Source: an uncultured Nitrosomonadales bacterium (lineage in GTDB: Bacteria > Pseudomonadota > Gammaproteobacteria > Burkholderiales > Gallionellaceae). From it: a stretch of DNA of 32,401 nucleotides. Shown here piece by piece: positions 24,581-32,291 of the stretch; position 1 is the stretch's first letter; the number at the start of each line of letters is the position of its first letter. Below the pieces are notes generated by a model, which saw nothing but the letters and a program-made list of their open reading frames with translations, was not told the origin of the DNA and ran no database searches. The translations under genes were made by a program, and so were the position numbers. The DNA lies in assembly GCA_903892645.1 (NCBI GenBank), contig CAITJF010000174.1, positions 1-32,401 of the forward strand, written 5' to 3'.

Positions 24581-24645
24581 CATAACCAGCGACTTGGCGA
24601 GCGTTGTTGGCTCGCCTAGTCGAATGGCTGGTAGTTCCACCAGTA
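24581..24645. repeat. Structured repeat element, copy C (hisF-hisI spacer)
   Basis: Core: CATAACCAGCGACTT, perfect inner stem GGCGAGC with GCTCGCC around GTTGTTG, then TAGTCGAATGGCTGGTAGTT. CGACT pairs with AGTCG and ACCAG with CTGGT. The first 18 nt are identical to copy B. The inner stem has three base pairs exchanged relative to copy B with pairing kept. Confidence 0.8.
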
Positions 24646-24648
24646 ACG

Positions 24649-24690
24649 TACCCGCAAGGGGTAGGCCGACGGGTGCCCCGCTGCTTTGCA
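24649..24690 (+). repeat. Double-hairpin tail of the hisF/hisI insert
   Basis: TACCCGCAAGGGGTA (24649-24663), GCCG, then a CGCTGC-TTT-GCAGCG hairpin. The 15-mer is identical, in opposite orientation, to 15158-15172, and the second hairpin sits at a similar distance with a different stem sequence. Confidence 0.55.
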
Positions 24691-24721
24691 GCGACCCTTT
24701 CGCTCTGTCGGAGGTGCGGTT

Positions 24722-25111
24722 ATGAGTGAAACGTGGCTGAACAAGGTGAACTGGACAGAAGACGGGCTGGTGCCCGCCATCGCGCAGGACACAGCCACCG
24801 GGCGCGTGTTGATGGTGGCATGGATGGATCGCGAGGCGCTCAAGCGCACTGTCCAATCCGGCGAAGCGGTATACTGGTCGCGTTCGCGCAAGAAACTGTG
24901 GCACAAGGGCGAAGAGTCCGGCCATACTCAGCGTGTGAAGGAAATCCGTCTCGATTGTGACGGCGACGTGGTGCTGCTGCAAGTGGAGCAGCGCGGCGGC
25001 ATCGCTTGTCACACCGGGCGCGCGAGCTGTTTTTTCAGCCGCTTGGAAAATGGGCAATGGGTGGAAATCGATGCGGTGCTTAAAGCACCGGAGGATATTT
25101 ACAAGAAATGA
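24722..25111 (+). CDS. hisI: Phosphoribosyl-AMP cyclohydrolase
   Basis: Opens the adenine ring of PR-AMP. It is a 129-residue monofunctional enzyme. Seen: [40 protein letters not shown], the metal-binding [12 protein letters not shown] (Asp-x-Asp-x-Asp type), and Cys residues in [14 protein letters not shown]. Start ATG 24722 follows GGAGGTGCGG; an in-frame ATG at 24686 lies in the repeat insert and is rejected. The stop overlaps hisE by ATGA. Confidence 0.97.
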   Translation: MSETWLNKVNWTEDGLVPAIAQDTATGRVLMVAWMDREALKRTVQSGEAVYWSRSRKKLWHKGEESGHTQRVKEIRLDCDGDVVLLQVEQRGGIACHTGRASCFFSRLENGQWVEIDAVLKAPEDIYKK

Positions 25112-25434
25112 ACGACATCCTGCAACGACTGGCTGAAACCCTGGAGGCGCGTAAACAGGCTGCACCAGACAGTTCTTACGTCGCAAAACTGTTCAGCAAG
25201 GGTGAGGACGCCATCCTGAAAAAAATCGGCGAGGAAGCCATCGAAGTTGTGCTGGCGGCCAAAGGCGGCGACAAGGCACATCTGGTTTATGAAACCGCCG
25301 ATCTGTGGTTTCATTGCATGGTGCTGTTGGCTCAATACGGTTTGAACGCGGACGATGTATTGAATGAACTGGCGCGGCGCGAGGGTGTGTCGGGTATCGC
25401 CGAAAAAGACAGCCGGAAAAAGGACTGGGCATGA
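25108..25434 (+). CDS. hisE: Phosphoribosyl-ATP pyrophosphatase
   Basis: Hydrolyses PR-ATP to PR-AMP, the second step of histidine synthesis. It has 108 residues and an all-alpha MazG-like fold. Markers: [31 protein letters not shown] (acidic Mg-binding helix) and [18 protein letters not shown]. It overlaps both hisI (ATGA) and hinT (ATGA), so translation is coupled. Encoded apart from hisI rather than fused as in E. coli. Confidence 0.97.
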   Translation: MNDILQRLAETLEARKQAAPDSSYVAKLFSKGEDAILKKIGEEAIEVVLAAKGGDKAHLVYETADLWFHCMVLLAQYGLNADDVLNELARREGVSGIAEKDSRKKDWA

Positions 25435-25778
25435 GCGACTGCATTTTCTGCAAAATCGTGCGCGGCGAGATTCCCTGCCGCAAGGTGTATGAAGACGATG
25501 ATCTGTTCGCCTTCCATGACGCCCATCCCATCGCGCCGGTGCATTTTATGCTGATCCCCAAGCGGCATATTGCTTCGCTGATGGAAGCCGACGGCAGTCA
25601 TGCGGCATTGTTGGGCAAGATGTTGTTGCTGGTGCCCAGGCTGGCCAAAGAGCAGGGGCTGGACAACGGCTTCCGCACCGTCATTAACACCGGCAAGGGC
25701 GGCGGCCAGGAAGTGTTTCACCTGCACATTCACATCATCGGCGGTGGCCATATTCCGCCCATGGTGCGGCGCGATTAA
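25431..25778 (+). CDS. hinT: HIT family nucleotide-binding protein (HinT-like)
   Basis: 115 residues of the histidine-triad purine nucleoside phosphoramidase family. The N-terminal [20 protein letters not shown] and C-terminal catalytic triad motif HLHIHIIGG (His97, His99, His101) are complete. CxxC at Cys4/Cys7 is common in bacterial HIT proteins. It is translationally coupled to hisE and placed between his and tat genes, a conserved order in this group; a direct role in histidine synthesis is not implied. Confidence 0.94.
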   Translation: MSDCIFCKIVRGEIPCRKVYEDDDLFAFHDAHPIAPVHFMLIPKRHIASLMEADGSHAALLGKMLLLVPRLAKEQGLDNGFRTVINTGKGGGQEVFHLHIHIIGGGHIPPMVRRD

Positions 25779-25805
25779 CGTGGCTCAATTTTTAGGAGAA
25801 ATAAA

Positions 25806-26027
25806 ATGGGCTCCCTGAGCATCTGGCACTGGTTGATTGTTTTGCTGGTCGTCATCCTGATATTCGGCACCAAAAAACTGCGCAACATGGGCAGCGATCT
25901 GGGCGGCGCGGTAAAGGGTTTCAAGGAAGGCATGAAGAGCGATGAGGAGGCGCCCAAGCAAGTGCAGGGTGGACACACCATCGAGGGCGAAGTGAAGGAC
26001 AAGACCAACATCAACACCAACGTATAA
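25806..26027 (+). CDS. tatA: Sec-independent translocase subunit TatA
   Basis: A pore-forming component of twin-arginine export of folded proteins. It has 73 residues. One N-terminal helix ([20 protein letters not shown]) is followed by the FGTKKL hinge, the amphipathic helix [17 protein letters not shown] and an acidic, polar tail. A strong TTAGGAG ribosome site lies 7 nt upstream. First of tatABC, 27 nt after hinT. Confidence 0.97.
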   Translation: MGSLSIWHWLIVLLVVILIFGTKKLRNMGSDLGGAVKGFKEGMKSDEEAPKQVQGGHTIEGEVKDKTNINTNV

Positions 26028-26042
26028 CCAGCTCACATTTTC

Positions 26043-26411
26043 ATGTTTGGGGTCGATTTCTCAGAGTTGATGGTGATCCTGGTGGTGGCCCTTATCGTCA
26101 TCGGCCCGGAGCGCCTGCCCAAGGTGGCGCGAACTTTAGGCCATCTGTGGGGGCGTGCGCAACGCTACGTCTATGGCGTCAAGGCCGATATCGCGCGCGA
26201 AATGTCGATGGAAGAATTCCACCAGTTGCAGCAAAAGATGAATCAGGAAGTTCTTCGTGCCGAACAAGCGGCGAATCAAATCACGCAGACACTGGATCAG
26301 CAGGTACAACAACTCAATAGCGCCGTGGCTCAACCTGTGTCGCCAGCCACCGTGCAACAGGCGCAGTCTGAATTGCCACATGAGGCACAGAAAAAATTCC
26401 CCGTTGATTAA
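26043..26411 (+). CDS. tatB: Sec-independent translocase subunit TatB
   Basis: Forms the twin-arginine signal receptor with TatC. It has 122 residues and starts MFGVDFSELMVILVVALIVI, then the GPERLP hinge that distinguishes TatB from TatA, then an amphipathic helix (VARTLGHLWGRAQRYVYGVK) and a Gln-rich helical tail. It is 15 nt after tatA, and its stop shares one base with the tatC start. Confidence 0.97.
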   Translation: MFGVDFSELMVILVVALIVIGPERLPKVARTLGHLWGRAQRYVYGVKADIAREMSMEEFHQLQQKMNQEVLRAEQAANQITQTLDQQVQQLNSAVAQPVSPATVQQAQSELPHEAQKKFPVD

Positions 26412-27127
26412 TGGACAGCAGTGACAGCTTCATCGCCCACTTGATCGAACTGCGCACTCGCCTGCTGCATTCCATGGCGGCGCTGTTGGTGACATTTATT
26501 TGCCTGTTCCCATGGGCGGCCGACCTTTATGCGCTGCTCGCGCGGCCGTTGCTCGCCAAACTGCCCAAGGGCGGGCAGATGATTGCCACCGACGTTACCA
26601 CCCCGTTTTTCGTACCGCTCAAAGTGGCGCTGATGGCCGCGTTCCTGATTGCCCTGCCTTACATCCTGTACCAAGTGTGGCGCTTCGTTGCGCCCGGTTT
26701 ATATGCACATGAAAAACGTCTGGTGTGGCCGCTGATTATCGCCAGCACCTTGCTGTTTTTTTGCGGCATGGCCTTTGCCTATTTTGCCGTATTTCCCGTG
26801 GTGTTCGGTTTTATCACCGCCTCTGCCCCACAGGGTGTGGCGGTGATGACCGACATCGATAAATACCTGAGCTTTGTGCTGAATATGTTCGTCGCTTTCG
26901 GCTTAACCTTCCAGGTGCCGATTGCAGTGGTGGTGCTGGTCAGGATGGGTGTTGTGACTACCGCCAAGCTCAAGGAAATCCGCCCCTACGTGATTGTCGG
27001 CGCATTCGTTGTTGGCGCTATCTTTACCCCGCCGGATGTGGTGTCGCAGTTCATGCTGGCGATGCCGTTGTGGTTGCTGTATGAAGCGGGCATCGTGGTG
27101 GCGGGTTGGATGAAGAAACCGGTTTAG
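26411..27127 (+). CDS. tatC: Sec-independent translocase subunit TatC
   Basis: A polytopic membrane protein recognising the RR signal peptide. It has 238 residues with six predicted membrane segments. Markers: FIAHLIELRTRLLHSM at the N-terminus, PLLAKLPKGGQMIATDVTTP with FFVPLKVALM, YQVWRFVAPGLYAHEKRLVW, FGLTFQVPIAVVVLVRMGVV, and VVGAIFTPPDVVSQFMLAMP. These are the usual conserved loops. It ends 26 nt before the convergent protease gene, with no hairpin between them. Confidence 0.98.
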   Translation: MDSSDSFIAHLIELRTRLLHSMAALLVTFICLFPWAADLYALLARPLLAKLPKGGQMIATDVTTPFFVPLKVALMAAFLIALPYILYQVWRFVAPGLYAHEKRLVWPLIIASTLLFFCGMAFAYFAVFPVVFGFITASAPQGVAVMTDIDKYLSFVLNMFVAFGLTFQVPIAVVVLVRMGVVTTAKLKEIRPYVIVGAFVVGAIFTPPDVVSQFMLAMPLWLLYEAGIVVAGWMKKPV

Positions 27128-27153
27128 GAATTCCTGCTTCCCCGATTATGAAA

Positions 27154-28320
27154 TTACTCCTGTGGCTTTGACTTTGGTCTTGGCCGTTTGCCAACCTTCA
27201 CCTGCACCACTACTTCGCGCTGGTTGCGCAGCAACTTGAGCACGGCGACCTTGCCGGGCGGCAGACCGGAAATGGTTTCCAGCATGGCGTTGGAATCGGT
27301 CAGCGGCTTGTTGTCCACGGTGATGAGGATGTCGCCCGCCTTGATGCCGGCCTGATCAGCCGGGCTGCTACGCACTACTTCGGAAATCAGCACGCCCTGC
27401 GTATCGCCGAGCTTGAACGATTCCGCCAGTTCCGGCGTGAGTTCCTGTACCGCCACGCCTATCCAGCCGCGCGTCACCGAACCGTTCTGGATGATCTGTT
27501 CCATGATTTTCTTCGCCGTGCTGATGGGAATGGCGAAGCCGATGCCGAGCGAGCCGCCGCTGGGTGAATAGATGGCGCTGTTGATGCCGATCAGGTTGCC
27601 GTTCACATCCACCAGCGCGCCACCGGAGTTGCCGGGATTGATGGCGGCATCGGTCTGGATGAAATTCTCGAAGGTGTTCAGCCCGAGATGGTTGCGCTTC
27701 AGCGCGCTGATGATGCCCATGGTTACGGTTTGTCCCACATCGAACGGGTTGCCAATGGCGAGCACGATGTCACCCACCTGGGCTTGGTCAGCATGGGCAA
27801 AGGTGATGGAGGGGATGGTGCCGGGCAGGTCTATCTTGATCACGGCAAGGTCGGTCTCCGGATCGGAGCCGATGATGCGCCCCTTGGCCTTGCGCCCATC
27901 GGCCAGCGCCACTTCGATCTGGTCGGCGGCCTCAATTACGTGGTGGTTGGTGAGGATGTAGCCATCATGGCTGACGATGACGCCGGAACCCAGGCCGGAG
28001 CTTTTCTGTACCGCGCCTTCCTCGTCGAACTGGTCGCCGAAAAAGAAGCGGAAGCGCGGGTCTTCCATGAATGGGTTGTTGGGGTTTTTTATGGTGCTGC
28101 TGGTGAAAATATTTACCACCGCAGGCATGACTTTTTTTGCCGCTGCGCTGAAGCCTGCTGCAGGTATTTTGCTGCCGCTATCCGGCGCATTTTCGTATAG
28201 TGTCACCACGCCGCTGCGCGCCGCGTTGGGCAGCAGGCCGGGCTTGAGCGTGTGGATGATGAACAGCGCGGCCAGCCCGATGGTGGTGGCTTGTGCGAAC
28301 AAGAGCCAGAATTTACGCAT
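27154..28320 (-). CDS. HtrA-family periplasmic serine protease (DegS-like layout)
   Basis: 388 residues. An N-terminal membrane anchor (about 5-25) places the rest in the periplasm. The trypsin-like domain (about 55-275) has the catalytic triad His127 (ILTNHHVIEAA), Asp157 (DPETDLAVIKID) and Ser232 (NPGNSGGALVD). A single PDZ domain (about 280-375: RGWIGVAVQELTPELAESFK, KAGDILITVDNKPL) follows, then a basic tail. Anchor plus one PDZ resembles DegS more than DegP. Whether it senses misfolded porins is not shown, so no symbol is given. Convergent with tatC and divergent from the Nif3 gene. Confidence 0.93.
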   Translation of the reverse strand: MRKFWLLFAQATTIGLAALFIIHTLKPGLLPNAARSGVVTLYENAPDSGSKIPAAGFSAAAKKVMPAVVNIFTSSTIKNPNNPFMEDPRFRFFFGDQFDEEGAVQKSSGLGSGVIVSHDGYILTNHHVIEAADQIEVALADGRKAKGRIIGSDPETDLAVIKIDLPGTIPSITFAHADQAQVGDIVLAIGNPFDVGQTVTMGIISALKRNHLGLNTFENFIQTDAAINPGNSGGALVDVNGNLIGINSAIYSPSGGSLGIGFAIPISTAKKIMEQIIQNGSVTRGWIGVAVQELTPELAESFKLGDTQGVLISEVVRSSPADQAGIKAGDILITVDNKPLTDSNAMLETISGLPPGKVAVLKLLRNQREVVVQVKVGKRPRPKSKPQE

Positions 28321-28358
28321 GATATGATGAAATCACTAAGTTAACTGGTGAGGGCAAT

Positions 28359-29105
28359 ATGCTGCTGAACGAGTTGCGCGATTATATCGGAAGCCTGCTG
28401 GAAGTCAGCCGTTTTCGCGATTATTCCCCGAACGGGGTGCAGGTAGAGGGGAAGGCACAGGTTCATCGCATCGCCAGTGGGGTAACGGCCTCGCAACGCC
28501 TACTGGAAGCGGCAGCCGCATGGGGTGCGGATGCCATCCTGGTGCATCACGGTTATTTCTGGCGCAGTGAAGATGCGACGATTACCGGCATCAAGAAACG
28601 CCGCATCGCACATTTGTTGCAGCACGACGTGAGCCTGCTGGCCTACCACCTGCCGCTGGATGCGCATGCCGAACTCGGCAACAATGCGCAACTCGGCAAG
28701 CGGCTGGGCTTGGTGGAACGGGGCCGCTTCGGCGAACAGGACATTGCCTGTTATGGCGAACTGGCCCAGCCGCAAATGCTGGCGCAACTTTCTGCGTACA
28801 TCGAGGGCGTCTTGCAGCGTGCACCGCAAGTGATCGGGGAAGACAGCCGCACCATCCGCCGCATCGCTTGGTGCAGCGGCGGGGCGCAGGGCTATTTCGA
28901 GGCAGCCGTGGCGCTGGGTGTGGACGCATTTCTCACCGGCGAAATTTCCGAACAAAATGTGCATGTGGCGCAGGAAACCGGCGTGGCCTTCATCGCGGCG
29001 GGGCATCATGCCACCGAGCGCTACGGCATACGGGCACTGGGTGAGCACCTCGCGGCGCGCTTCGGCGTGGAGCACCGTTTCTTCGATATGGATAACCCGG
29101 TTTAA
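28359..29105 (+). CDS. Nif3-like dinuclear metal centre protein
   Basis: 248 residues of the Nif3/YbgI (DUF34) family, toroidal hexamers with a two-metal site. Metal-binding and conserved segments are LLEVSRFRDYSPNGVQVEG, AILVHHGYFWRSE, YHLPLDAHAELGNNAQL, CSGGAQGYFEAAVALGVDAF, LTGEISEQNVHVAQE and AAGHHATERYGIRALGEHLA. Reported activities vary (GTP cyclohydrolase I-like or metal-related) and the true role is unsettled. ATG 28359 is 38 nt from the divergent protease start. The 111 nt after it hold no clear signal. Confidence 0.93.
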   Translation: MLLNELRDYIGSLLEVSRFRDYSPNGVQVEGKAQVHRIASGVTASQRLLEAAAAWGADAILVHHGYFWRSEDATITGIKKRRIAHLLQHDVSLLAYHLPLDAHAELGNNAQLGKRLGLVERGRFGEQDIACYGELAQPQMLAQLSAYIEGVLQRAPQVIGEDSRTIRRIAWCSGGAQGYFEAAVALGVDAFLTGEISEQNVHVAQETGVAFIAAGHHATERYGIRALGEHLAARFGVEHRFFDMDNPV

Positions 29106-29216
29106 TGCCTGCCGATGCAGGGTGTTTTTTCAAATAGCTCCTTAAAGTTTTCCAAGCAATGCCGATAACCTAAATATGGGTTAATGATTTGGAGCAAAAC
29201 AGAAGCGAGGTGAATC

Positions 29217-29393
29217 ATGATTACTTTTACCGTATTGGGATTTGTGGCTGAAGGCGGAAAGTATTTTGATTTCAACCTTGATATCTTCGCCGAATCGCCC
29301 ATGGAGGCTATGGAGAAGGCGCTAAGGCAGCAATCGAATCTGGTTGTGTCGAGCGTATGCAGGGCTTGCACAGGAAGATTTGTTGATTACTGA
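29217..29393 (+). CDS. Small 58-residue protein with C-terminal CxxC
   Basis: ATG 29217 has a strong ribosome site (GCGAGGTG) six to seven nt upstream. The translation starts MITFTVLGFVAEGGKYFDFN, continues with an amphipathic helix containing SPMEAMEKALRQQ, and ends VCRACTGRFVDY with Cys48 and Cys51. The layout beta-hairpin, helix, strand is credible for a small folded protein, and the Cys pair could bind metal or form a disulfide. Family not recognised. It is followed 36 nt later by a strong terminator, which supports a real transcript. Confidence 0.6.
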   Translation: MITFTVLGFVAEGGKYFDFNLDIFAESPMEAMEKALRQQSNLVVSSVCRACTGRFVDY

Positions 29394-29429
29394 TTCTAGT
29401 TTAATGCCACACAATTAGTTTTGGTCGCT

Positions 29430-29463
29430 AAAAGGCCGTTCGTGCAAGCATGAATGGCCTTTT
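29430..29463. terminator. Rho-independent terminator, probably bidirectional
   Basis: A 16-bp stem with two G-U type mismatches: AAAAGGCCGTTCGTGC, AA loop, GCATGAATGGCCTTTT. The A-run and T-run at the base suit termination in both directions between the small gene and convergent folB. The remainder to 29616 holds a GCCGGT/ACCGGC hairpin (29542-29558) and an A/T-rich imperfect palindrome (29572-29599) near the folB stop. Confidence 0.8.
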
Positions 29464-29616
29464 GTGTGTTCAGCACGGCAGGCTGAACAAACCAATTTCC
29501 CCGCGCTATACAATTGTTGTTCAGCATTATCCAATGGGGTGGCCGGTCTAACACCGGCGAAGTTGTCTGGATTTATTTTTTGCGAAGCAAAATAAAAAAC
29601 GGCTGCCTCCTCGGCA

Positions 29617-29973
29617 CTACCCCCTTCTACCCCGTTCAATACTAACCCCCACCATCTTGCAGTTGCGGATCGCTTGCAGTTTGGCGATGCTGACCTTGAC
29701 CCACGGTGCTTTGAAGTCCTTGAGGATGATTTGTGCGATGTGTTCGGCCAGAGTTTCGAGCAATGAAAAATGCCCCTCGCTCAGCACGGTCTGGATATGT
29801 TGCGCGACCTGCGAGTAGTCCAATGCGTCGTTGATGTCATCGCTCTGGCAGGCGCGGCTGCTGGGCAGGGCGATCTCCAGGTCGAGTTGCAGGGTTTGCG
29901 GCACGCGCTTTTCCCATTCGTAAACGCCGATGAGCGTTTCGACTTTGAGTTCGCGCAGAAAGATGATGTCCAT
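29617..29973 (-). CDS. folB: Dihydroneopterin aldolase
   Basis: Cleaves dihydroneopterin to 6-hydroxymethyl-dihydropterin in folate synthesis. It has 118 residues from ATG 29973 (MDIIFLRELKVETLIGVYEW). The open frame extends to 30015, but the added 14 residues are not family-like. Markers: GVYEWEKRVPQTLQLDLEI, DYSQVAQHIQTVL, FSLLETLAEHIAQIIL and the catalytic-lysine strand VSIAKLQAIRNCKMVGVSIE. It is divergent from plsY with 57 nt between starts. Confidence 0.94.
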   Translation of the reverse strand: MDIIFLRELKVETLIGVYEWEKRVPQTLQLDLEIALPSSRACQSDDINDALDYSQVAQHIQTVLSEGHFSLLETLAEHIAQIILKDFKAPWVKVSIAKLQAIRNCKMVGVSIERGRRG

Positions 29974-30030
29974 CGCTGTCAGTAAAGAATGGCGTAAAAT
30001 TCGCCGCTCGTGCATTTTAAGATATTACCG

Positions 30031-30657
30031 ATGATGACCCTAGTTTTTGTTGTGTGTGCCTATCTGCTGGGTTCGGTTTCATTTGCGGTGTTGATGAGCA
30101 AGGCGTTTGGCTTGCCCGACCCGCGCACTTACGGCTCGAACAATCCGGGCGCGACCAATGTGTTGCGCAGTGGCAGAAAAGCGGCGGCGGCGCTGACCTT
30201 GCTGGGCGATGCGGCGAAGGGCTGGCTGGCGGTGTTTGTGGCGATACAGTTCGCCACGCGTGATGAACAAGGGGCGATGTTGGTTGCGGCGGTGGCGCTG
30301 GCCGTGTTCCTCGGGCATGTGTTTCCCATTTTCTTGCGCTTCAAGGGCGGCAAGGGGGTGGCGACGGCGCTGGGCGTGCTGCTGGCGTTGAGTGGCTGGT
30401 TGGGCTTGGCGGCGCTGGTGACTTGGTTGCTGGTGGCGCTGGTGTTCCGCCTGTCTTCACTGGCGGCCTTGTCCGCTGCCGTCGGTGCGCCAATCTACGC
30501 GATGCTGCTGGGCTTGCCGCATGAGTGGGTGCTGGCGTCGGGCATTATGTCGCTGCTGCTGGTGTGGCGGCACAAGGGCAATATCAGGAATCTGCTGGCG
30601 GGGAAAGAAAGCAGGATCGGGAAAAAATCCGAGTGCCGATCTGCTGATAACTCCTAA
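30031..30657 (+). CDS. plsY: Acyl-phosphate:glycerol-3-phosphate acyltransferase
   Basis: An inner-membrane enzyme starting phospholipid synthesis by moving acyl from acyl-phosphate to glycerol-3-phosphate. It has 208 residues from ATG 30031 ([20 protein letters not shown]); ATG 30034 or GTG 30010 are less certain alternatives. There are several membrane helices. The family motifs are [12 protein letters not shown] (35-46) and [13 protein letters not shown] (103-115), with a third near [20 protein letters not shown]. The basic, polar tail is slightly long. Divergent folB-plsY is a common arrangement. Confidence 0.95.
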   Translation: MMTLVFVVCAYLLGSVSFAVLMSKAFGLPDPRTYGSNNPGATNVLRSGRKAAAALTLLGDAAKGWLAVFVAIQFATRDEQGAMLVAAVALAVFLGHVFPIFLRFKGGKGVATALGVLLALSGWLGLAALVTWLLVALVFRLSSLAALSAAVGAPIYAMLLGLPHEWVLASGIMSLLLVWRHKGNIRNLLAGKESRIGKKSECRSADNS

Positions 30658-30674
30658 CCGATCTTTAAATTGGC

Positions 30675-30755
30675 CATTCCCGCGCAGGCGGGAATCCAGC
30701 TATTCAAAAATGTCCTTGATTTAAACCCCACTGGATTCCCGCCTGCGCGGGAATG
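30675..30755. repeat. 25-bp inverted repeat pair, dRS3-like
   Basis: Two perfectly complementary 25-nt arms (30675-30699 and 30731-30755) enclose 31 A/T-rich nt. Each arm contains ATTCCC-N8-GGGAAT, the pattern of the neisserial dRS3 repeat. It fills the gap between convergent plsY and tsaD, so it could act as a bidirectional terminator. Not unique sequence by appearance; such repeats are typically multi-copy. Confidence 0.85.
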
Positions 30756-30763
30756 ACGGTTCC

Positions 30764-31816
30764 CTATGTTGCAGTGTTGATCTGCTGCAAATCCCAGCGC
30801 GGTTTCACGTTGAAGCGGTAGTCTCGCTTTGCCTCTTGCTGTTGTAAGCGTAGCGCCCCGGCGAAGGCAATCATCGCACCGTTGTCGGTGCAAAACTCCA
30901 GGTCAGGATAAAACACACGGTAGCCGCGCTTGTTTGCCGCTTGGTCAAGTTGTGCGCGTAATCGCTGGTTTGCGCCTACTCCGCCGGCAACCACCAGTTG
31001 CTTGAGGCCGGTCTGCTTGAGTGCCGAAAGCGATTTGCTGACCAGCACCTCTACAATAGCTTCTTGTGCCGCATGGGCGATGTCGGCGCGGGTTTGTTCA
31101 GTCATGTTTTGCTCGTCTGGGCTTTGTTCGGCCAGTTCGTGTTGCCGGGTGAGCGTGAGCACGGCAGTCTTCAGACCGCTGAAGCTGAAATCCAGATCGC
31201 CGCTGTGCAGCATCGGGCGCGGCAGTTTGAAACGCCACGGCTGCCCGCGCGTGGCCAGCTTTGCCAGTCCCGGCCCGCCTGGATAACCCAGTCCGAGCAG
31301 TTTTGCGCTCTTGTCAAAAGCTTCGCCTGCGGCGTCGTCCAATGTTTCTCCCAGCAGAATATATTGCCCCACGCCATCCACGCGCATGAGTTGAGTGTGG
31401 CCGCCAGAGACCAATAATGCGACGAAAGGGAATTCCGGTGCGGGGTCGGACAGCAGGGGCGATAACAGATGCCCCTCCAGATGATGTATGCCGATGGCGG
31501 GTATATCCAGTGCATAAGCCAGCGCACAGGCGATGCTGGCGCCCACTAACAGGGCGCCGGACAGCCCTGGCCCTTGCGTGTAGGCGATGGCATCCACATC
31601 TTGCAAAGTACATTCGGCTTCTTGCGCCACGGCGCGAATCAACGGCAGCGCATGGCGGATGTGGTCGCGTGACGCCAGTTCCGGTACTACTCCCCCGTAT
31701 TCGCTGTGCATCGCTACCTGGGTGTGCAGCACGTGTGCCAGCAAGCCGCGCTCTGTGTGATAGAGCGCAACGCCCGTTTCATCACATGAAGATTCAATGC
31801 CCAAGATTAATTTCAC
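30764..31816 (-). CDS. tsaD: tRNA N6-threonylcarbamoyltransferase TsaD
   Basis: Transfers threonylcarbamoyl to A37 of ANN-decoding tRNAs, with TsaB/TsaE. It has 350 residues from GTG 31816 ([19 protein letters not shown]) with AAAGG upstream. An upstream extension to 31864 is not family-like. ASKHA-fold markers: [29 protein letters not shown], the metal-binding HHLEGH (111-116), [25 protein letters not shown] and [16 protein letters not shown]. The C-terminus is typical. Confidence 0.97.
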   Translation of the reverse strand: MKLILGIESSCDETGVALYHTERGLLAHVLHTQVAMHSEYGGVVPELASRDHIRHALPLIRAVAQEAECTLQDVDAIAYTQGPGLSGALLVGASIACALAYALDIPAIGIHHLEGHLLSPLLSDPAPEFPFVALLVSGGHTQLMRVDGVGQYILLGETLDDAAGEAFDKSAKLLGLGYPGGPGLAKLATRGQPWRFKLPRPMLHSGDLDFSFSGLKTAVLTLTRQHELAEQSPDEQNMTEQTRADIAHAAQEAIVEVLVSKSLSALKQTGLKQLVVAGGVGANQRLRAQLDQAANKRGYRVFYPDLEFCTDNGAMIAFAGALRLQQQEAKRDYRFNVKPRWDLQQINTAT

Positions 31817-31899
31817 GATGAGAAAGCCTTTAATGATACGACCAACCAGGTGCGCATTGTACAATTTTGTGGGGTTTCTATTGGGTTTGCGCGGACCTG

Positions 31900-31932
31900 C
31901 AAAAATATTTGAAAAAATACTTCAAAAAAACG
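31900..31932 (+). promoter_or_regulatory. A/T-rich UP-element-like region of rrn P1
   Basis: A run of A/T tracts (AAAAATATTTGAAAAAATAC and following As) lies directly upstream of the P1 -35 box, as in strong rRNA promoters where RNA polymerase alpha subunits bind. Confidence 0.55.
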
Positions 31933-31960
31933 TTGACGGTTTTTTTGTGCTAGATATAAT
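31933..31960 (+). promoter_or_regulatory. rRNA operon promoter P1
   Basis: TTGACG, 16 nt, TATAAT, followed by GCGCCCCC. The GC-rich discriminator is typical of stringently controlled rRNA promoters. Confidence 0.85.
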
Positions 31961-32030
31961 GCGCCCCCTCTTGCTGCTTCAGCAGGAGGTTTGGGGTGGT
32001 AAGGGCTGTAAATTAAGCCTGAAATACAGG

Positions 32031-32058
32031 TTGACGAAGCAGTATTGATCTGTATAAT
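32031..32058 (+). promoter_or_regulatory. rRNA operon promoter P2
   Basis: TTGACG, 16 nt, TATAAT, then GCGCCCCT. It has the same hexamers, spacing and discriminator as P1, 98 nt upstream, and is also followed by a small GCTGC/GCAGC hairpin. Confidence 0.85.
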
Positions 32059-32085
32059 GCGCCCCTCTCGCTGCTACGGCAGCCC

Positions 32086-32096
32086 GTTCTTTAAAA
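32086..32096 (+). promoter_or_regulatory. boxA-like antitermination site in the rRNA leader
   Basis: GTTCTTTAAAA resembles the rRNA boxA (TGCTCTTTAACA in E. coli), bound by NusB/NusE. It sits about 25 nt after P2, at the expected place in the leader. Confidence 0.65.
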
Positions 32097-32291
32097 GTTT
32101 ACAGACAACCGACGAGTGTGGGTATGTGCGTTGAGGAGTTGGAATTTTCGTGGTTTAGGCCGTGGATATTTTAATGACTCAAGACACAAGAAGTAACTCA
32201 CACAGAGTCGAAAAAATGAAATATTAATTCGCTTTGAGTGAGATCAGTTTGCCTGTAACAGGGTGAGCAAAAAAATTGCAGCATAGGTATT

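Larger units (their letters stand above)
24496..24725. mobile_element. Insert of about 200 bp bounded by 15-bp direct repeats, hisF/hisI
   Basis: GAGGTGCGGTTATGA occurs exactly at 24496-24510 (end of hisF with its stop) and at 24711-24725 (ribosome site and start of hisI). Removing one period (215 bp) restores a hisF-hisI junction overlapping by ATGA, as at hisI-hisE and hisE-hinT. The 200 bp between hold a 5' hairpin region, structured repeat copy C, and a double-hairpin tail, and no gene. This looks like a small non-autonomous element with target duplication, or a repeat-mediated duplication. No terminal inverted repeats are evident. Confidence 0.6.

Noticed and set aside
24120-24725. Forward frame running from inside hisF through the insert to the hisI start
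   Set aside because: Out of frame with hisF, and the translation in the insert is unlike any protein; the insert is better explained as hairpin repeats.
24176-25186. Antisense open frame (336 codons) across hisF, the repeat insert and hisI
   Set aside because: It spans two clear genes and a repeat element, and the translation is rich in Pro/Arg/His as expected for a shadow frame.
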